Assembly: GCA_018710905.1 (NCBI GenBank)
Contig: DVIZ01000115.1
Span: 1-54,389, forward strand
Direction: 5' to 3'
Length of the DNA stretch: 54,389 bases
Origin: Candidatus Scybalomonas excrementigallinarum
GTDB lineage: Bacteria; Bacillota; Clostridia; Lachnospirales; Lachnospiraceae
Both the position numbers and the translations under genes were made by a program. Position 1 is the first letter of the stretch. The number at the start of each line of letters is the position of its first letter. Shown here one piece after another: positions 26,150-38,920 of this stretch. The notes beneath the pieces were generated by a model. It was not told where the DNA came from, ran no database searches, and was given only the letters and a program-made list of their open reading frames with translations.

Positions 26150-28372
26150 TCACATCTCCATTTCACTTACTATCTGTTTGTATTCAACTATTGTTTTACA
26201 TAATGTATCATATTGCCTAATACTATTTTCTTTATTATCTATTTGCTTCCTAAGCATCTCAATATTTTCAGTTAACTGTTCAATAATATTATCTACAAAA
26301 GTTGAAGATTGCTCTAACATGACATTTTCAATCCGAACATGACACTTCCTTAATTCTTCTTTAATAGCTTTCGATATTTCTCCTAACACTTTGTTTTCCT
26401 GAAGCTTAAGTTGATGAATTTCTTCTCCCTTGACAGTAGCACCAGAAAAAGCATTAAGAATCATTGGCTCAAACTGTTTTACCTCAATATCAATTTTAGG
26501 AATCTTTATCCTTTTTATTACAATCTCTAAAGGAATCAAAATATCATTTTCATTGAAATCTTTTCCACTCAAATCAAAAGCTCCAATAACAGTATCTTTT
26601 ACTTTGTTCTCTAAATTTTTCAAATTAATTATTTTTTCAAATTCTTCATTTGAATATGCCTTACATCTAGAAATATAACCTCGCATATTGGAAATTACAT
26701 CAGAAACACTAGCCGAATATGTTGTAATAGTTTCTGTATAATGTTCTTTTTTCAATCCAAGGAAACCTGTTCTATAACTTCCATGCTTAATATCTGTTTT
26801 TTCACTGACATCAAAATCAATATAATTATCTATTTCACGATCAATATTAACTGCTATCTTATTCAAAAAACTTTCTGCCTCAACCGCACTACTTTCAAAG
26901 ATATTTCTGATTTCTCTTCTCATTGAGTTTAACTTCACTTGTAACATATGAAGTTTCTTTTCAAGCTTATCTTTATCATAATTTTGTAAATCTTCTTTAT
27001 TCTGTATTGCTTGAATATTAATATCTTCCAGTATTTTCAACAAAAACTTCTTATTATCAGCTACTATCTCTCGATTTCTCTCCTCAATAATCTTTTGTTT
27101 TTGCTGCATTATGACAGAAAGCTTATCTCTCTTTATCTGAATGATACCAGATAGAGAAAGTAATGTCTTATAATCATCTTGAAAATCACAAAATTGTTCC
27201 TTTAATCTATCAATAATATTTTTCTCTTGTGCTGAATAATCAACCCCTTTTTTTCTCTTAACTGCACAAGAAAATAATATTGATGAAACATAATTTGGTG
27301 GCAAAGAGTTCTTAATCCGTTTTAATATCTCCAAATTATAATTGCTATTTAAACATTTATCAATATTCTCTCTAGCCTGTCCATCATATATCATTTTTGA
27401 TGAATTACATGCAGTTTTAACATCTTTTGCTTTATTGTTGTCTAGTATTCCCGAATCAAATTTACTACCTATCAATACTACATTTCTAATACCTTCATTT
27501 GGTAACGTTTCACACATAAATGATATGTCCTCTTGGGTCAAAAATTGACCACAATAACTTAACAAAAAAATAACATCACATTCCCTCAAAAATTGTTTTG
27601 TAGTCTCACCTCTACTAATAATTGGGTCATTTAATCCAGGTGTATCTACTATTTCTACATCTTTTAATAATTCATTATTTATTTGAAGTTCAACATGTTT
27701 AACAATTGCAGTATATTGACCATCCGATCCAATATAATCATTTAATCCACTCTTAATATCATGGAAATTAATAGTAAGCTCCTTATCTAAATATTCATAT
27801 AAATCAATGGAACTCTTTTTTGACAAAACCGTCAATTCTTTACAAGAAACTAATCTCAAAGCAATTCTTTTATCCAAACTCCTTTTCATTTCTTCTTTAG
27901 TTTTTGGTGGCTTATAGCTAGAATAACCTCCCCCACTAAGAGCTATAGTTTTTTGTTGTTCTTGATATTTTTCCAAATAATCATCATATAGTTTTTCAAA
28001 TTGTTGATCATACTCCTGTGCAAATTTTTCTACTCTTTCCCAATCTTTTGTACTGTAAAAAACAATTTTGGCACTGGATTCATTAGCATATGTAATTTTA
28101 GTAAGTGCAGCAGTCATAGGTGTACTAGCTTTTGGTAAGACATCTGCTCCATCAAAAATTAAAGAATTTAAAAAAGAAGATTTCCCCGCTTTAACTTCAC
28201 CAACAATTCCTATTTTAAGTAATCTTCCTTCAACTAATGATGATTTAACTTTTTCCTTTAAAGATAAAATTCTATCTTCAAACTCTAAATAATAGTCCTG
28301 AGAATAAAAACCTTTAAATTGTGCTAAACCATTAATAAGTTTTTCTATTACATATTCATTCATTTTAGCCAT
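26150..28372 (-). CDS. Dynamin-type GTPase B (large)
   Basis: The 740-residue protein has an N-terminal GTPase domain with G1 GEVKAGKS (58-65), Thr-rich switch I in KASTPMTAAL (81-90), G3 DTPGLNDP (243-250) and G4 SKFD (303-306). An insertion of about 80 residues with a Gly/Ser patch (LSGGGYSSYKPP) separates G2 and G3. Long coiled coils (about 400-520 and 670-740) flank a polar middle region. It resembles the LeoA-like bacterial dynamins in layout. The start at 28372 has AGAAGG 9 nt upstream and lies 5 nt after the GTPase A stop. Probably membrane-associated through A, since it has no clear hydrophobic segment of its own. Confidence 0.82.
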   Translation of the reverse strand: MAKMNEYVIEKLINGLAQFKGFYSQDYYLEFEDRILSLKEKVKSSLVEGRLLKIGIVGEVKAGKSSFLNSLIFDGADVLPKASTPMTAALTKITYANESSAKIVFYSTKDWERVEKFAQEYDQQFEKLYDDYLEKYQEQQKTIALSGGGYSSYKPPKTKEEMKRSLDKRIALRLVSCKELTVLSKKSSIDLYEYLDKELTINFHDIKSGLNDYIGSDGQYTAIVKHVELQINNELLKDVEIVDTPGLNDPIISRGETTKQFLRECDVIFLLSYCGQFLTQEDISFMCETLPNEGIRNVVLIGSKFDSGILDNNKAKDVKTACNSSKMIYDGQARENIDKCLNSNYNLEILKRIKNSLPPNYVSSILFSCAVKRKKGVDYSAQEKNIIDRLKEQFCDFQDDYKTLLSLSGIIQIKRDKLSVIMQQKQKIIEERNREIVADNKKFLLKILEDINIQAIQNKEDLQNYDKDKLEKKLHMLQVKLNSMRREIRNIFESSAVEAESFLNKIAVNIDREIDNYIDFDVSEKTDIKHGSYRTGFLGLKKEHYTETITTYSASVSDVISNMRGYISRCKAYSNEEFEKIINLKNLENKVKDTVIGAFDLSGKDFNENDILIPLEIVIKRIKIPKIDIEVKQFEPMILNAFSGATVKGEEIHQLKLQENKVLGEISKAIKEELRKCHVRIENVMLEQSSTFVDNIIEQLTENIEMLRKQIDNKENSIRQYDTLCKTIVEYKQIVSEMEM

Positions 28373-28377
28373 ATTAT

Positions 28378-30039
28378 TTACCTTCTCAACCTTTCAATAT
28401 CTTCTGTAATTTCAGAAATGTATTTTTCATACTCTTCTAATGCTACAGATTTCTTATTTTTTACATTCTCTAATGCTTCGTTTTCAACTTCTATAATTTC
28501 ATCAATACTTGTACTAATATTACCAACCATCACATCTTCAATCTGTGTTAATGAATATTCTAATTCCGTACGTATTTTTGCTACAATCTGAGGAATAATT
28601 CTATTTTGTATTGCTTCCATTAACTCCTGTTCTTTTGAAGATCCAGTAAATACATTCAGTAATTTAATAATATCTGGCAAAAACACAATAACCAATTCAA
28701 TAATCGGATTAATATTTGTTACAGCAATTGCTAATATTGATGTAATCGACTTATAAATTCCAGTTCCTTTTTCCAATAACTCATTATCTTTATCGCTTGT
28801 TAATAACAGATTTTTACTTTCACCAATAGACTTTATTTTATTATATACACTTACTACTATATCATTTATGTCATCAAATCTATTACTATTATCTGATTCC
28901 AAACTTAAATTTCTTACAAAATCCTCATATGCAATACTTGAATAATTTTCCACCTCATTAATAAGTATAGGGCGAATAATCTCTATCACCTGTTTTTGAA
29001 AAGTTTCTATCCCTCCTTTATATGCATTCGCTAATAAGTGAACATTTGAAACCAATTGTATCTGAATACTACTTATTATTTTTTCTTTTACATCACTATG
29101 AATTTTTGTACGCATCCTTTTTTTCTGAATTTCAATCTGATCTAACAGACGCCTTTTTATGTCTTCTCTTCTATTAATCTCCTCATCTAAATCAGACAAA
29201 TCAAAATCCTTCTTTTCTTTTAGTAATTCTAATGCTTCACAGATAGCTATACATTTATTATCAATCAAGGCTTTCATGTTTTTTTCATACAAATACTGTG
29301 GTTCAAAAATTTTTACCAATTCTAAAATTTTTTTATCTACATCTTTATCTTTTATAGAAGTATAAATCACTGGAAATTCACGTCCACAAGTTGCTAACAA
29401 TAATTCCTCTATATGTTCTTTAATCTCAATGACTTCCTCTTCAATTTTTTTATCACATTTATTAAGAATAACTGCTATATCTCCACTATAATTAGACACT
29501 TCATTCATAAAATTTAAGGCCGATTCTGATATCGTTCCTCTTTCGCAATCAACAACTAAAAAAAATACTGTTCCCCTATCTACATACTGCATTAATGCTT
29601 TATTATGTTTTTCAATTCCAGAATCAAATCCAGGTGTATCTACAAAAACATAATCCGGTTGACATTTTAAATTTTCACTCGATAAATAGTATTCTAAATT
29701 TCTTACTTTATCAATATCTATAGTATTGATATCATCAACCTCTTTTCTTACCCCATTAAAATAATTTGCAATAATTCTTTCTTTTTCAGAAAAATGTAAT
29801 TCAGTAGCTAATGCTGTTTCTGGTTTAATATTTTCCTTAAGAACTTCTTTTCCTATTAGCTTATTAAGAAGCGCACTCTTTCCTACACTAAATCCACCAA
29901 TCATTAGAATATTAATTTTGTAATCCCTATTAATATTAGCCAAATATTCCATTTCCCTTTTTATATTAGACAAAGAATATTTTGTTGCTATCTCACTTGC
30001 TATACCAATTTTTTCTTCTACTTTTTTTTTGTTAATCAT
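28378..30039 (-). CDS. Dynamin-type GTPase A with membrane-inserting segment
   Basis: First gene of the operon. The 553-residue protein has G1 GGFSVGKS (48-55), a switch I Thr in KPETALATEL, G3 DTPG (134-137) and G4 NKCD (193-196). A helical stalk-like region follows. A hydrophobic stretch, about 432-461 (ITSILAIAV...ELVIVFLPDIIKLL), could act as the paddle that inserts in the membrane, as in bacterial dynamin-like proteins. A terminal coiled coil follows. The start at 30039 has GGAG 9 nt upstream; a start at 30054 is in frame but has no ribosome site. Confidence 0.82.
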   Translation of the reverse strand: MINKKKVEEKIGIASEIATKYSLSNIKREMEYLANINRDYKINILMIGGFSVGKSALLNKLIGKEVLKENIKPETALATELHFSEKERIIANYFNGVRKEVDDINTIDIDKVRNLEYYLSSENLKCQPDYVFVDTPGFDSGIEKHNKALMQYVDRGTVFFLVVDCERGTISESALNFMNEVSNYSGDIAVILNKCDKKIEEEVIEIKEHIEELLLATCGREFPVIYTSIKDKDVDKKILELVKIFEPQYLYEKNMKALIDNKCIAICEALELLKEKKDFDLSDLDEEINRREDIKRRLLDQIEIQKKRMRTKIHSDVKEKIISSIQIQLVSNVHLLANAYKGGIETFQKQVIEIIRPILINEVENYSSIAYEDFVRNLSLESDNSNRFDDINDIVVSVYNKIKSIGESKNLLLTSDKDNELLEKGTGIYKSITSILAIAVTNINPIIELVIVFLPDIIKLLNVFTGSSKEQELMEAIQNRIIPQIVAKIRTELEYSLTQIEDVMVGNISTSIDEIIEVENEALENVKNKKSVALEEYEKYISEITEDIERLRR

Positions 30040-30269
30040 ACCTAAATACTCCATTTTAACATCTAATTGTAACTCTGTACTAATTATATTTCATTTGTCT
30101 CCAATGATACTTCTTATCATTTATCTCTAATATACTTTCTCAACTTAACTTTTTCTTCCAATCTTTTTTGAAAAGCAGAATATTTATTCTTTATCCACTT
30201 ATTTTCTACTTTTTCACCGTTTTTGTAATTTTTCTTTGACCTACCATTAGTTTATCTAAAACTATATAA

Positions 30270-30304
30270 AAATAGACATTGTGAATCAACTTACCTTCAC
30301 AATG
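30270..30304 (-). terminator. Terminator-like hairpin in the leader of the GTPase operon
   Basis: Perfect 9-bp arms CATTGTGAA (30277-30285) and TTCACAATG (30296-30304). On the minus strand the hairpin is followed by TCTATTTTTATATAG. It lies between the promoter (30409-30437) and GTPase A, so it could cut short the transcript or end a separate small RNA of about 130 nt. Confidence 0.55.
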
Positions 30305-30408
30305 CCATTGTTAATACTGCAACTGGCTAACATTTCAAAGTCTATCTATCTTTACATCATAGCCTTACGAACTATTCTTCTTTCATATTTGTTTTAATAT
30401 ATATGTAT

Positions 30409-30437
30409 ATTATAAAGTTTTAGTAAAACAATATCAA
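30409..30437 (-). promoter_or_regulatory. Promoter of the GTPase/CFI-box operon
   Basis: On the minus strand: TTGATA (30432-30437), 17-nt spacer, TATAAT (30409-30414). It is a near-consensus promoter about 370 nt upstream of GTPase A. The long leader (roughly 30402-30040) holds no open reading frame longer than about 15 codons. Confidence 0.6.
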
Positions 30438-30474
30438 GTGCTTTTTATACGATAGAAAAAGAAATTTAGTATTA

Positions 30475-30515
30475 AAAAAGAGAGTTTAGCACTCACTGTG
30501 CCAAACTCTCTTTTT
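30475..30515 (-). terminator. Terminator of the V-ATPase operon
   Basis: 13-bp outer arms (30475-30487 with 30503-30515), A/T-runs at both ends, immediately after the subunit D stop codon (30522). Confidence 0.88.
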
Positions 30516-30521
30516 CTATGC

Positions 30522-31196
30522 TTAAGCCTCACCATTTAACATTCTTTCTTTATAATGATGAGTTTCTTCTAACATCATATCTTTTACTTTCATTAGACGA
30601 ATCTGTGTACTTCTTTCATTTTCATCTAATTTCATTGTGATATATTTAATATTATTTTGTGTTTCTGGAATAATAACATGCTCTAGTGCATTTACACGAC
30701 GGCGTGTTTTCTCAATCTCTGACGCCATAAGCTGACAGGATTTCTCAATCTCAGCAAGTCTTAACATATCTGGCAATTTATCAGATAAAGATTTTACTGC
30801 GCCATCTAAATCACTAGATGTAAATGCAAAACCATAAGAATAAATATCATTTTCATCGGCTGTTCTTGTTTTATATTCAAAAACAGGAATATCAACACTC
30901 ATAATATTTTTCTTTTTTGTTTCCAAATACACTTCCTGCTTTGGAGCCATTAATGCAGCATGGAGTTCTTGCTCAGACATTCCAGCCTTTGCAATGACAA
31001 AGTTTTTATTCGCCTCTTTGATCCCTGCTTCCACTTTTTGACGCAATTCCATATTTTCTCTTACAAGATCTAGGAACTGTCTCATTAATTCATCTCGTTT
31101 ATCTTTTAAAAGTTTATGACCTCTAACAGCGGTAGCTAACTTCTTTTTTAAACGAGTGAGCTCCATACGGGTTGGATTTACTTGAGTCGTTGCCAA
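30522..31196 (-). CDS. ntpD: V-type ATPase subunit D
   Basis: Central rotor stalk of the V/A-type ATPase, linking the A3B3 head to the membrane ring. The 224-residue coiled-coil protein begins ATTQVNPTRMELTRLKKKLA, the conserved subunit D N-terminus, and ends in the antiparallel helix typical of the family. I place the start at a TTG (31196), 8 nt after AAGGAG. The in-frame GTG at 31205 touches that site directly and is less likely. It is the last gene of the nine-gene operon, and its ribosome site lies in the end of the subunit B gene. Confidence 0.93.
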   Translation of the reverse strand: MATTQVNPTRMELTRLKKKLATAVRGHKLLKDKRDELMRQFLDLVRENMELRQKVEAGIKEANKNFVIAKAGMSEQELHAALMAPKQEVYLETKKKNIMSVDIPVFEYKTRTADENDIYSYGFAFTSSDLDGAVKSLSDKLPDMLRLAEIEKSCQLMASEIEKTRRRVNALEHVIIPETQNNIKYITMKLDENERSTQIRLMKVKDMMLEETHHYKERMLNGEA

Positions 31197-31201
31197 TGCA
31201 A

Positions 31202-32575
31202 TCACTCCTTCCCATAATACAGATCAAGATATTTATCATCAATACGTTTCAGCTCACTTCTTGGAAGGATGGAAAGTAACTTCCAACCGATAGAAAGTGT
31301 CTCTTCAATATCACGGTTTGCTTCATATCCTTGAGATACATATTCTTTTTCGAAGGCATCGGCAAATTTTGCATAAATTAAGTCGATATCGGATAAGGCT
31401 GCCTCTCCTAAAATAACCATTAACTCTTTCGCCTCTTTACCACGAGCGTAAGCTGCAAATAACTGGTTCATTGTATTAGAGTGATCCGCACGAGTTTTTC
31501 CTTCTCCGATTCCCTTATCTTTTAAACGAGAAAGAGATGGGAGAACATCGATTGGTGGCATAACACCTTTTCGATAAAGCTCACGACTTAAAATGATCTG
31601 TCCTTCTGTAATATATCCTGTTAAGTCAGGAATTGGATGTGTTTTATCATCTTCTGGCATCGTAAGAATTGGAATCATTGTAATAGATCCTGGTTTTCCA
31701 TTTTGACGTCCTGCTCTTTCATATAAAGTAGCTAAGTCCGTATACATATATCCAGGATAACCACGGCGTCCAGGAACTTCTTTACGAGCCGCAGATACTT
31801 CACGAAGAGCATCTGCATAGTTTGTAATATCTGTTAAAATAACAAGTACATGCATTCCTTTTTCAAATGCTAAATACTCTGCTGCTGTTAACGCCATACG
31901 AGGTGTTGCAATACGCTCTACCGCAGGGTCATTTGCTAAGTTAATAAATAAAACAGTACGGTCAATCGCACCTGTTTCTTTAAAGCTCTCAATGAAGAAG
32001 TTAGACTCTTCAAATGTGATACCCATAGCAGCAAATACTACAGCGAATGGTTCTGTTGTTCCACGCACCTTTGCCTGTCTTGCAATCTGAGCAGCTAAGT
32101 TGGCATGTGGAAGACCAGAAGCAGAGAAGATTGGAAGTTTTTGTCCACGAACTAATGTATTTAATCCATCAATTGCGGATACCCCAGTCTGAATAAATTC
32201 TTCTGGATAGCTTCTTGCTGCTGGGTTCATAGGAACACCATTGATATCTTTTCTATCTTCTGGAAGAATTTCTGGTCCATCATCAATTGGACGACCAAGT
32301 CCATCAAAGACACGACCTAACATATCTTCGGATACTCCAAGCTCCATCGTCTTTCCTAAGAAACGAACTTTACTGTTTGATAAGTTAATACCAGTAGAGC
32401 TTTCGAATAACTGAACAAGCGCATTGCTTCCATCGATTTCAAGCACTTTACAACGTCTTACTTCACCACTTGCAAGTTCAATCTCGCCTAATTCATCATA
32501 AGTGACATTTTCAACACCTTGAACGAGCATAAGAGGACCAGCAACTTCTTGTATGGTTCTATATTCCTTTGGCAT
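31202..32575 (-). CDS. ntpB: V-type ATPase subunit B
   Basis: Non-catalytic, regulatory nucleotide-binding subunit of the A3B3 head. The 457-residue length is normal. Family blocks include [39 protein letters not shown], and [18 protein letters not shown], where the P-loop is degenerate as expected for B. It starts one base past the subunit A stop, with GGAGGA inside the end of the A gene, which indicates tight coupling. Confidence 0.97.
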   Translation of the reverse strand: MPKEYRTIQEVAGPLMLVQGVENVTYDELGEIELASGEVRRCKVLEIDGSNALVQLFESSTGINLSNSKVRFLGKTMELGVSEDMLGRVFDGLGRPIDDGPEILPEDRKDINGVPMNPAARSYPEEFIQTGVSAIDGLNTLVRGQKLPIFSASGLPHANLAAQIARQAKVRGTTEPFAVVFAAMGITFEESNFFIESFKETGAIDRTVLFINLANDPAVERIATPRMALTAAEYLAFEKGMHVLVILTDITNYADALREVSAARKEVPGRRGYPGYMYTDLATLYERAGRQNGKPGSITMIPILTMPEDDKTHPIPDLTGYITEGQIILSRELYRKGVMPPIDVLPSLSRLKDKGIGEGKTRADHSNTMNQLFAAYARGKEAKELMVILGEAALSDIDLIYAKFADAFEKEYVSQGYEANRDIEETLSIGWKLLSILPRSELKRIDDKYLDLYYGKE

Positions 32576-34345
32576 TTAGAAGTCCTCCTTTCCAAACAGA
32601 CTTGAAATTTCTCTCGCAAGTTCTTCTTTTACTGCTTGATACTCTGTTTCAATCTGATCATTTACAACATATTTAAAACGTCCGATTCTCTCACGAACTG
32701 CCATTTTAATTAATCCTTGTACAGATACGCCTTGTTCTAATGCTTTTTTTGATTCTTTGTAGAAATCAAGAACTAAACTCATCATTAAGAACTGCTTTCT
32801 AAGAGATGTGTAAGTATCCACATCATGGAAAGAGTTCTGATGTAAGAAGTCTTCACGAATAGAACGAGCCGCTTCCATTTTTAAACGGTCGCTTGGAGAT
32901 AATGCATCCATACCAACCATTTTTACAATTTCTTCAAGTTCCGCTTCTTCTTGAAGTAAACTCATCATTTCCTGACGCTCTGTCATCCAATCTTCTGATA
33001 CATGATCGTTAAACCATTTTCCCATGTTATCCACATATAAAGAATAACTTGTTAACCAGTTAATCGCTGGGAAATGACGTTTATACGCTAAGTTAGAATC
33101 CAGTCCCCAGAATACTTTTACGATACGAAGTGTCGCCTGAGAAACTGGTTCTGAAATATCACCACCTGGAGGAGATACCGCACCAATAGCAGAAAGCGCA
33201 CCTTCTCTTCCATCTTTTCCAAGACAGATTACATGGCCTGCACGTTCATAGAACTGGGCAAGACGGCTTCCTAAATAAGCTGGATATCCTTCTTCACCTG
33301 GCATTTCTTCTAGACGTCCTGACATTTCACGAAGAGCCTCTGCCCAACGAGAAGTAGAATCCGCCATAATGGCTACCGAATATCCCATATCACGGAAATA
33401 TTCAGCGATTGTAATCCCTGTATAAATAGAAGCTTCACGAGCGGCTACAGGCATATCGGATGTGTTAGCGATTAACACAGTACGTTCCATTAACGAATTT
33501 CCAGTTTTTGGATCTTTCAGTTCTGGGAACTCGTTTAATACGTCTGTCATCTCGTTTCCACGTTCTCCACATCCGATATAAACAACGATATCCGCTTCTG
33601 CCCATTTTGCAAGCTGATGCTGAATTACTGTTTTTCCACTACCGAAAGGTCCTGGAACAGCCGCTACCCCACCTTTTGCAATTGGGAAAAAGGCATCGAC
33701 AACACGCTGTCCTGTTACTAATGGAACTCTTGGTGGAAGTTTCTTGCTATATGGACGTCCTCTACGAACTGGCCATTTTTGCATTAATGTTAACTCTTTA
33801 TCACCATTTTCTGTTGTGATAATAGCAACGACTTCCTCTACTGTAAATTCCCCTTTTTTAATCTCTTTTACTGTACCTTTTACACCATAAGGTACCATGA
33901 TTTTATGCAACACGATAGGAGTTTCTTGTACGGTACCAATAATATCTCCGGCTTCTACTTCATCCCCAACTTTTGCAGTTGGCTCAAAAGCCCATTTTCT
34001 ATCTCTTTTTAATGATGGAACTTCCACTCCACGCTCTAAGCTATTTCCTCCTGTTGCTTTCATAATATCATCAAGAGGACGCTGGATTCCATCATAAATA
34101 CTCGTAATAAGACCTGGACCTAACTCTACAGAAAGAGGTGCTTCCATAGATTCTACCGGTTCTCCTGGTCCTAATCCTGAAGTCTCCTCGTATACCTGAA
34201 TGGAGGCCTGATCCCCATGCATTTCGATAATTTCGCCAATTAGACGCTGATTACTTACACGAACGACGTCAAACATATTTGCATCACGCATTCCCTCAGC
34301 AATTACAAGCGGTCCTGCTACTTTTTTAATAACACCTTTGCTCAT
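32576..34345 (-). CDS. ntpA: V-type ATPase catalytic subunit A
   Basis: Catalytic subunit that hydrolyses or makes ATP in the A3B3 head. The 589-residue protein has the P-loop [11 protein letters not shown] (about 232-242), the catalytic Glu region [11 protein letters not shown] and Walker-B-type [17 protein letters not shown]. The A-type non-homologous insertion is present (about 110-200). An 80-nt gap separates it from the subunit F gene; no separate promoter was seen there. Confidence 0.98.
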   Translation of the reverse strand: MSKGVIKKVAGPLVIAEGMRDANMFDVVRVSNQRLIGEIIEMHGDQASIQVYEETSGLGPGEPVESMEAPLSVELGPGLITSIYDGIQRPLDDIMKATGGNSLERGVEVPSLKRDRKWAFEPTAKVGDEVEAGDIIGTVQETPIVLHKIMVPYGVKGTVKEIKKGEFTVEEVVAIITTENGDKELTLMQKWPVRRGRPYSKKLPPRVPLVTGQRVVDAFFPIAKGGVAAVPGPFGSGKTVIQHQLAKWAEADIVVYIGCGERGNEMTDVLNEFPELKDPKTGNSLMERTVLIANTSDMPVAAREASIYTGITIAEYFRDMGYSVAIMADSTSRWAEALREMSGRLEEMPGEEGYPAYLGSRLAQFYERAGHVICLGKDGREGALSAIGAVSPPGGDISEPVSQATLRIVKVFWGLDSNLAYKRHFPAINWLTSYSLYVDNMGKWFNDHVSEDWMTERQEMMSLLQEEAELEEIVKMVGMDALSPSDRLKMEAARSIREDFLHQNSFHDVDTYTSLRKQFLMMSLVLDFYKESKKALEQGVSVQGLIKMAVRERIGRFKYVVNDQIETEYQAVKEELAREISSLFGKEDF

Positions 34346-34425
34346 TGGGTCAATTCACCCCGCCTTTCTTCTTATATTTGGTTCTTTTAAACATGTTTTT
34401 TTAGGTGTATCCCCTAAAAAATCCA

Positions 34426-34743
34426 TTAATTGCTGAACAGAATATCGGAACCAACAGCCTGTTCTACTGACTTTTTAACCCCTTCCACTCCTTTTCCTGT
34501 ATTTCCAGAAATACCCGGAATTAAAATAATAGAAGGCATTAACTGTTCTTTATATTTGGCGATTATACGCTCTAACTTCTCTGCTAATGCTTCCGTAATA
34601 TAGATTACTGCATATTCGGAAGAAACAAGCTTTAAAAACGTCTTTTCAGCCTCTTCGAGTCTCGATACAGGAAATGTATCAAGCCCTAAAGCTGCAAAAC
34701 CATAAATGCTGTCATAATCACCGATTACCGCTATTTTATACAT
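34426..34743 (-). CDS. ntpG: V-type ATPase subunit F (NtpG-type)
   Basis: Small rotor stalk subunit that binds subunit D. The 105-residue protein begins MYKIAVIGDYDSIYGFAALG and has the Rossmann-like fold of the F subunit, with LMPSIILIPG in the core. It overlaps the subunit C gene end by 8 nt. Naming differs between species (F or NtpG); identity is based on length, N-terminal motif and position in the operon. Confidence 0.92.
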   Translation of the reverse strand: MYKIAVIGDYDSIYGFAALGLDTFPVSRLEEAEKTFLKLVSSEYAVIYITEALAEKLERIIAKYKEQLMPSIILIPGISGNTGKGVEGVKKSVEQAVGSDILFSN

Positions 34744-35710
34744 ACATTTCCCTTATCCTTTCTCGGATTTGCTCTTCTGGCAAATCATTTAATTTTCCTG
34801 TTAAAATAATTCTAACAGTCTTTATTTCATTTTGTCTTGCTAATACGTAAGCCACTAACGGTCCAACAGAAAATGGATTGTATTTTTGTGGCTTAATTGT
34901 TTCCATTAATTGATTATCACACCAGCGTTCAAAGGCTGATGGTGACTCTTTTAATGCCTCTGCACCTTCTGCATAAGAAGTTCCCGCTAAATATTCACAA
35001 ATAGCATCGACTCCAGAAAGAGCAGTCATCATCAAGCGGTCGATGGATAAACTATCGCATGGCGCCATCGCCCGTTTCATAAATTCAAGTGATTTTGCGG
35101 TTTTTTGAGATCGAACTGCAATTTTAATGTTGGCCACTGCTACCGTAGATTCTGCATAATCCTTAATAATCGGATCGCTTGCATTCTTTCCAGCTTCATA
35201 AATCGCCCTTAACGTAGCCTGATCCACAATAATATCGCATAACTGTCCATCTCTTGTATGGAGAAATGTCTCATAAGCTTCTTTTGCCACTTCCCTCATA
35301 AATTCTGGAAGAGCTTCAAATTCTCGTTCTCTTACAATTCGTGCCATCTCTTTTCCATCGATGGCACAATCATCAAAATAAATGTTGCCGTGACTATCTG
35401 ATGTGATACTCTCTTTAATCGCGGACTTTAGATTATGGAATAATTTTTGATAAGTAAATACTTCTAACACTTGTTGATCATCTTTTAGAAGCTCTCTTAT
35501 TGTCTTCCAAGTTTTCTCATTTTCTTTCGCGAGAATTGCTTCAGCATTCATTGGAGTATCATTATCTCCCCATCCACGTTCCATAAGAAACTGTAAACAA
35601 TTTTCATACGTTTTCATTGCCATCAGTTGTTCTATTGTCGCAGATGAAAAAAGGGTCATCTCCATCGCACGGATACGTGCAACCGCATAGGTATAATCCA
35701 CATAAGACAT
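34736..35710 (-). CDS. ntpC: V-type ATPase subunit C
   Basis: Funnel-shaped all-helical subunit that connects the central stalk to the membrane ring. The 324-residue protein begins MSYVDYTYAVARIRAMEMTL, as in subunit C/AC39 proteins, and contains NPFSVGPLVAYVLARQNEIK near the C-terminus. AAGGAGG precedes the ATG. It lies between the subunit E and F genes. Confidence 0.95.
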   Translation of the reverse strand: MSYVDYTYAVARIRAMEMTLFSSATIEQLMAMKTYENCLQFLMERGWGDNDTPMNAEAILAKENEKTWKTIRELLKDDQQVLEVFTYQKLFHNLKSAIKESITSDSHGNIYFDDCAIDGKEMARIVREREFEALPEFMREVAKEAYETFLHTRDGQLCDIIVDQATLRAIYEAGKNASDPIIKDYAESTVAVANIKIAVRSQKTAKSLEFMKRAMAPCDSLSIDRLMMTALSGVDAICEYLAGTSYAEGAEALKESPSAFERWCDNQLMETIKPQKYNPFSVGPLVAYVLARQNEIKTVRIILTGKLNDLPEEQIRERIREMYV

Positions 35711-35737
35711 GTTTAAAACCTCCTTCTTGGTTACACA

Positions 35738-36331
35738 TTATGCAAATAGTAAACGTTGTACCTTATCTGCAAGTTCCTCTTTTTTCTCGTTCAATAACGC
35801 TTTAAAAGAACAATTTTCTTCAATACCACCATAGACGAGGATAAATCCTCCATCAATTGCTTTTGCCTCTTTTACAAGAGTTAAGCTTCCATCTTTTTCA
35901 GAGGCAATTTTTTCAATTTCCGCCTCAAATCCAGATGGCATTCTTTTTAAATCTTTATCAGAAAAATAAATCTGTCCTGCTTTTGCCAATGTGAATTTTT
36001 CCAGCATTTTTTTAATGAGCACAAAATAAGATTCTGTATCTTGTTGTAATAATGCTTCATAAGCACGCTCTAACATATCAGAAATGATTTGCTGTTTTGC
36101 AAGCAAGACTGCCTGACGTTTTTTGAGCTGAGAGGAGGATTTTAAGCGTTCTTCATGAGCAAGTTGTCTTGCCTTTTCTTTTTCTACACTCTCATCCTCC
36201 ATCTTTTTACATTCCGCATCCGCTTTTGCTAAAATAGCATTTGCTTCTTCCTGTGCTTTGTTTATGATTTCGCTGGCTTCACCATTGGCTTCTTCTAGGA
36301 TTTGACTCATGATTTTATCTAATCCAGCCAT
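35738..36331 (-). CDS. ntpE: V-type ATPase subunit E
   Basis: Peripheral stalk subunit, paired with the G/H-type subunit, that keeps the head from rotating. The 197-residue protein has a long Glu/Lys/Ala coiled coil (about 5-95) followed by a globular C-terminal domain. The start at 36331 (MAGLDKIMSQI) follows AAGGAG; the longer reading from 36349 begins with atypical residues. Confidence 0.92.
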   Translation of the reverse strand: MAGLDKIMSQILEEANGEASEIINKAQEEANAILAKADAECKKMEDESVEKEKARQLAHEERLKSSSQLKKRQAVLLAKQQIISDMLERAYEALLQQDTESYFVLIKKMLEKFTLAKAGQIYFSDKDLKRMPSGFEAEIEKIASEKDGSLTLVKEAKAIDGGFILVYGGIEENCSFKALLNEKKEELADKVQRLLFA

Positions 36332-36374
36332 AATTTCTCTCCTTACCAATTGTTTTTAAGCTCACTACCAATAA

Positions 36375-38874
<2,500 letters not shown>

Positions 38875-38920
38875 TTTCATATCCCTCCTTACTTTTTTAA
38901 ATTTCCACTCATCGTTTTTG

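Noticed and set aside
22338..30039. GTPase operon as part of a prophage or integrative element
   Set aside because: No integrase, attachment repeats, tRNA or phage genes at either edge; only composition hints at transfer.
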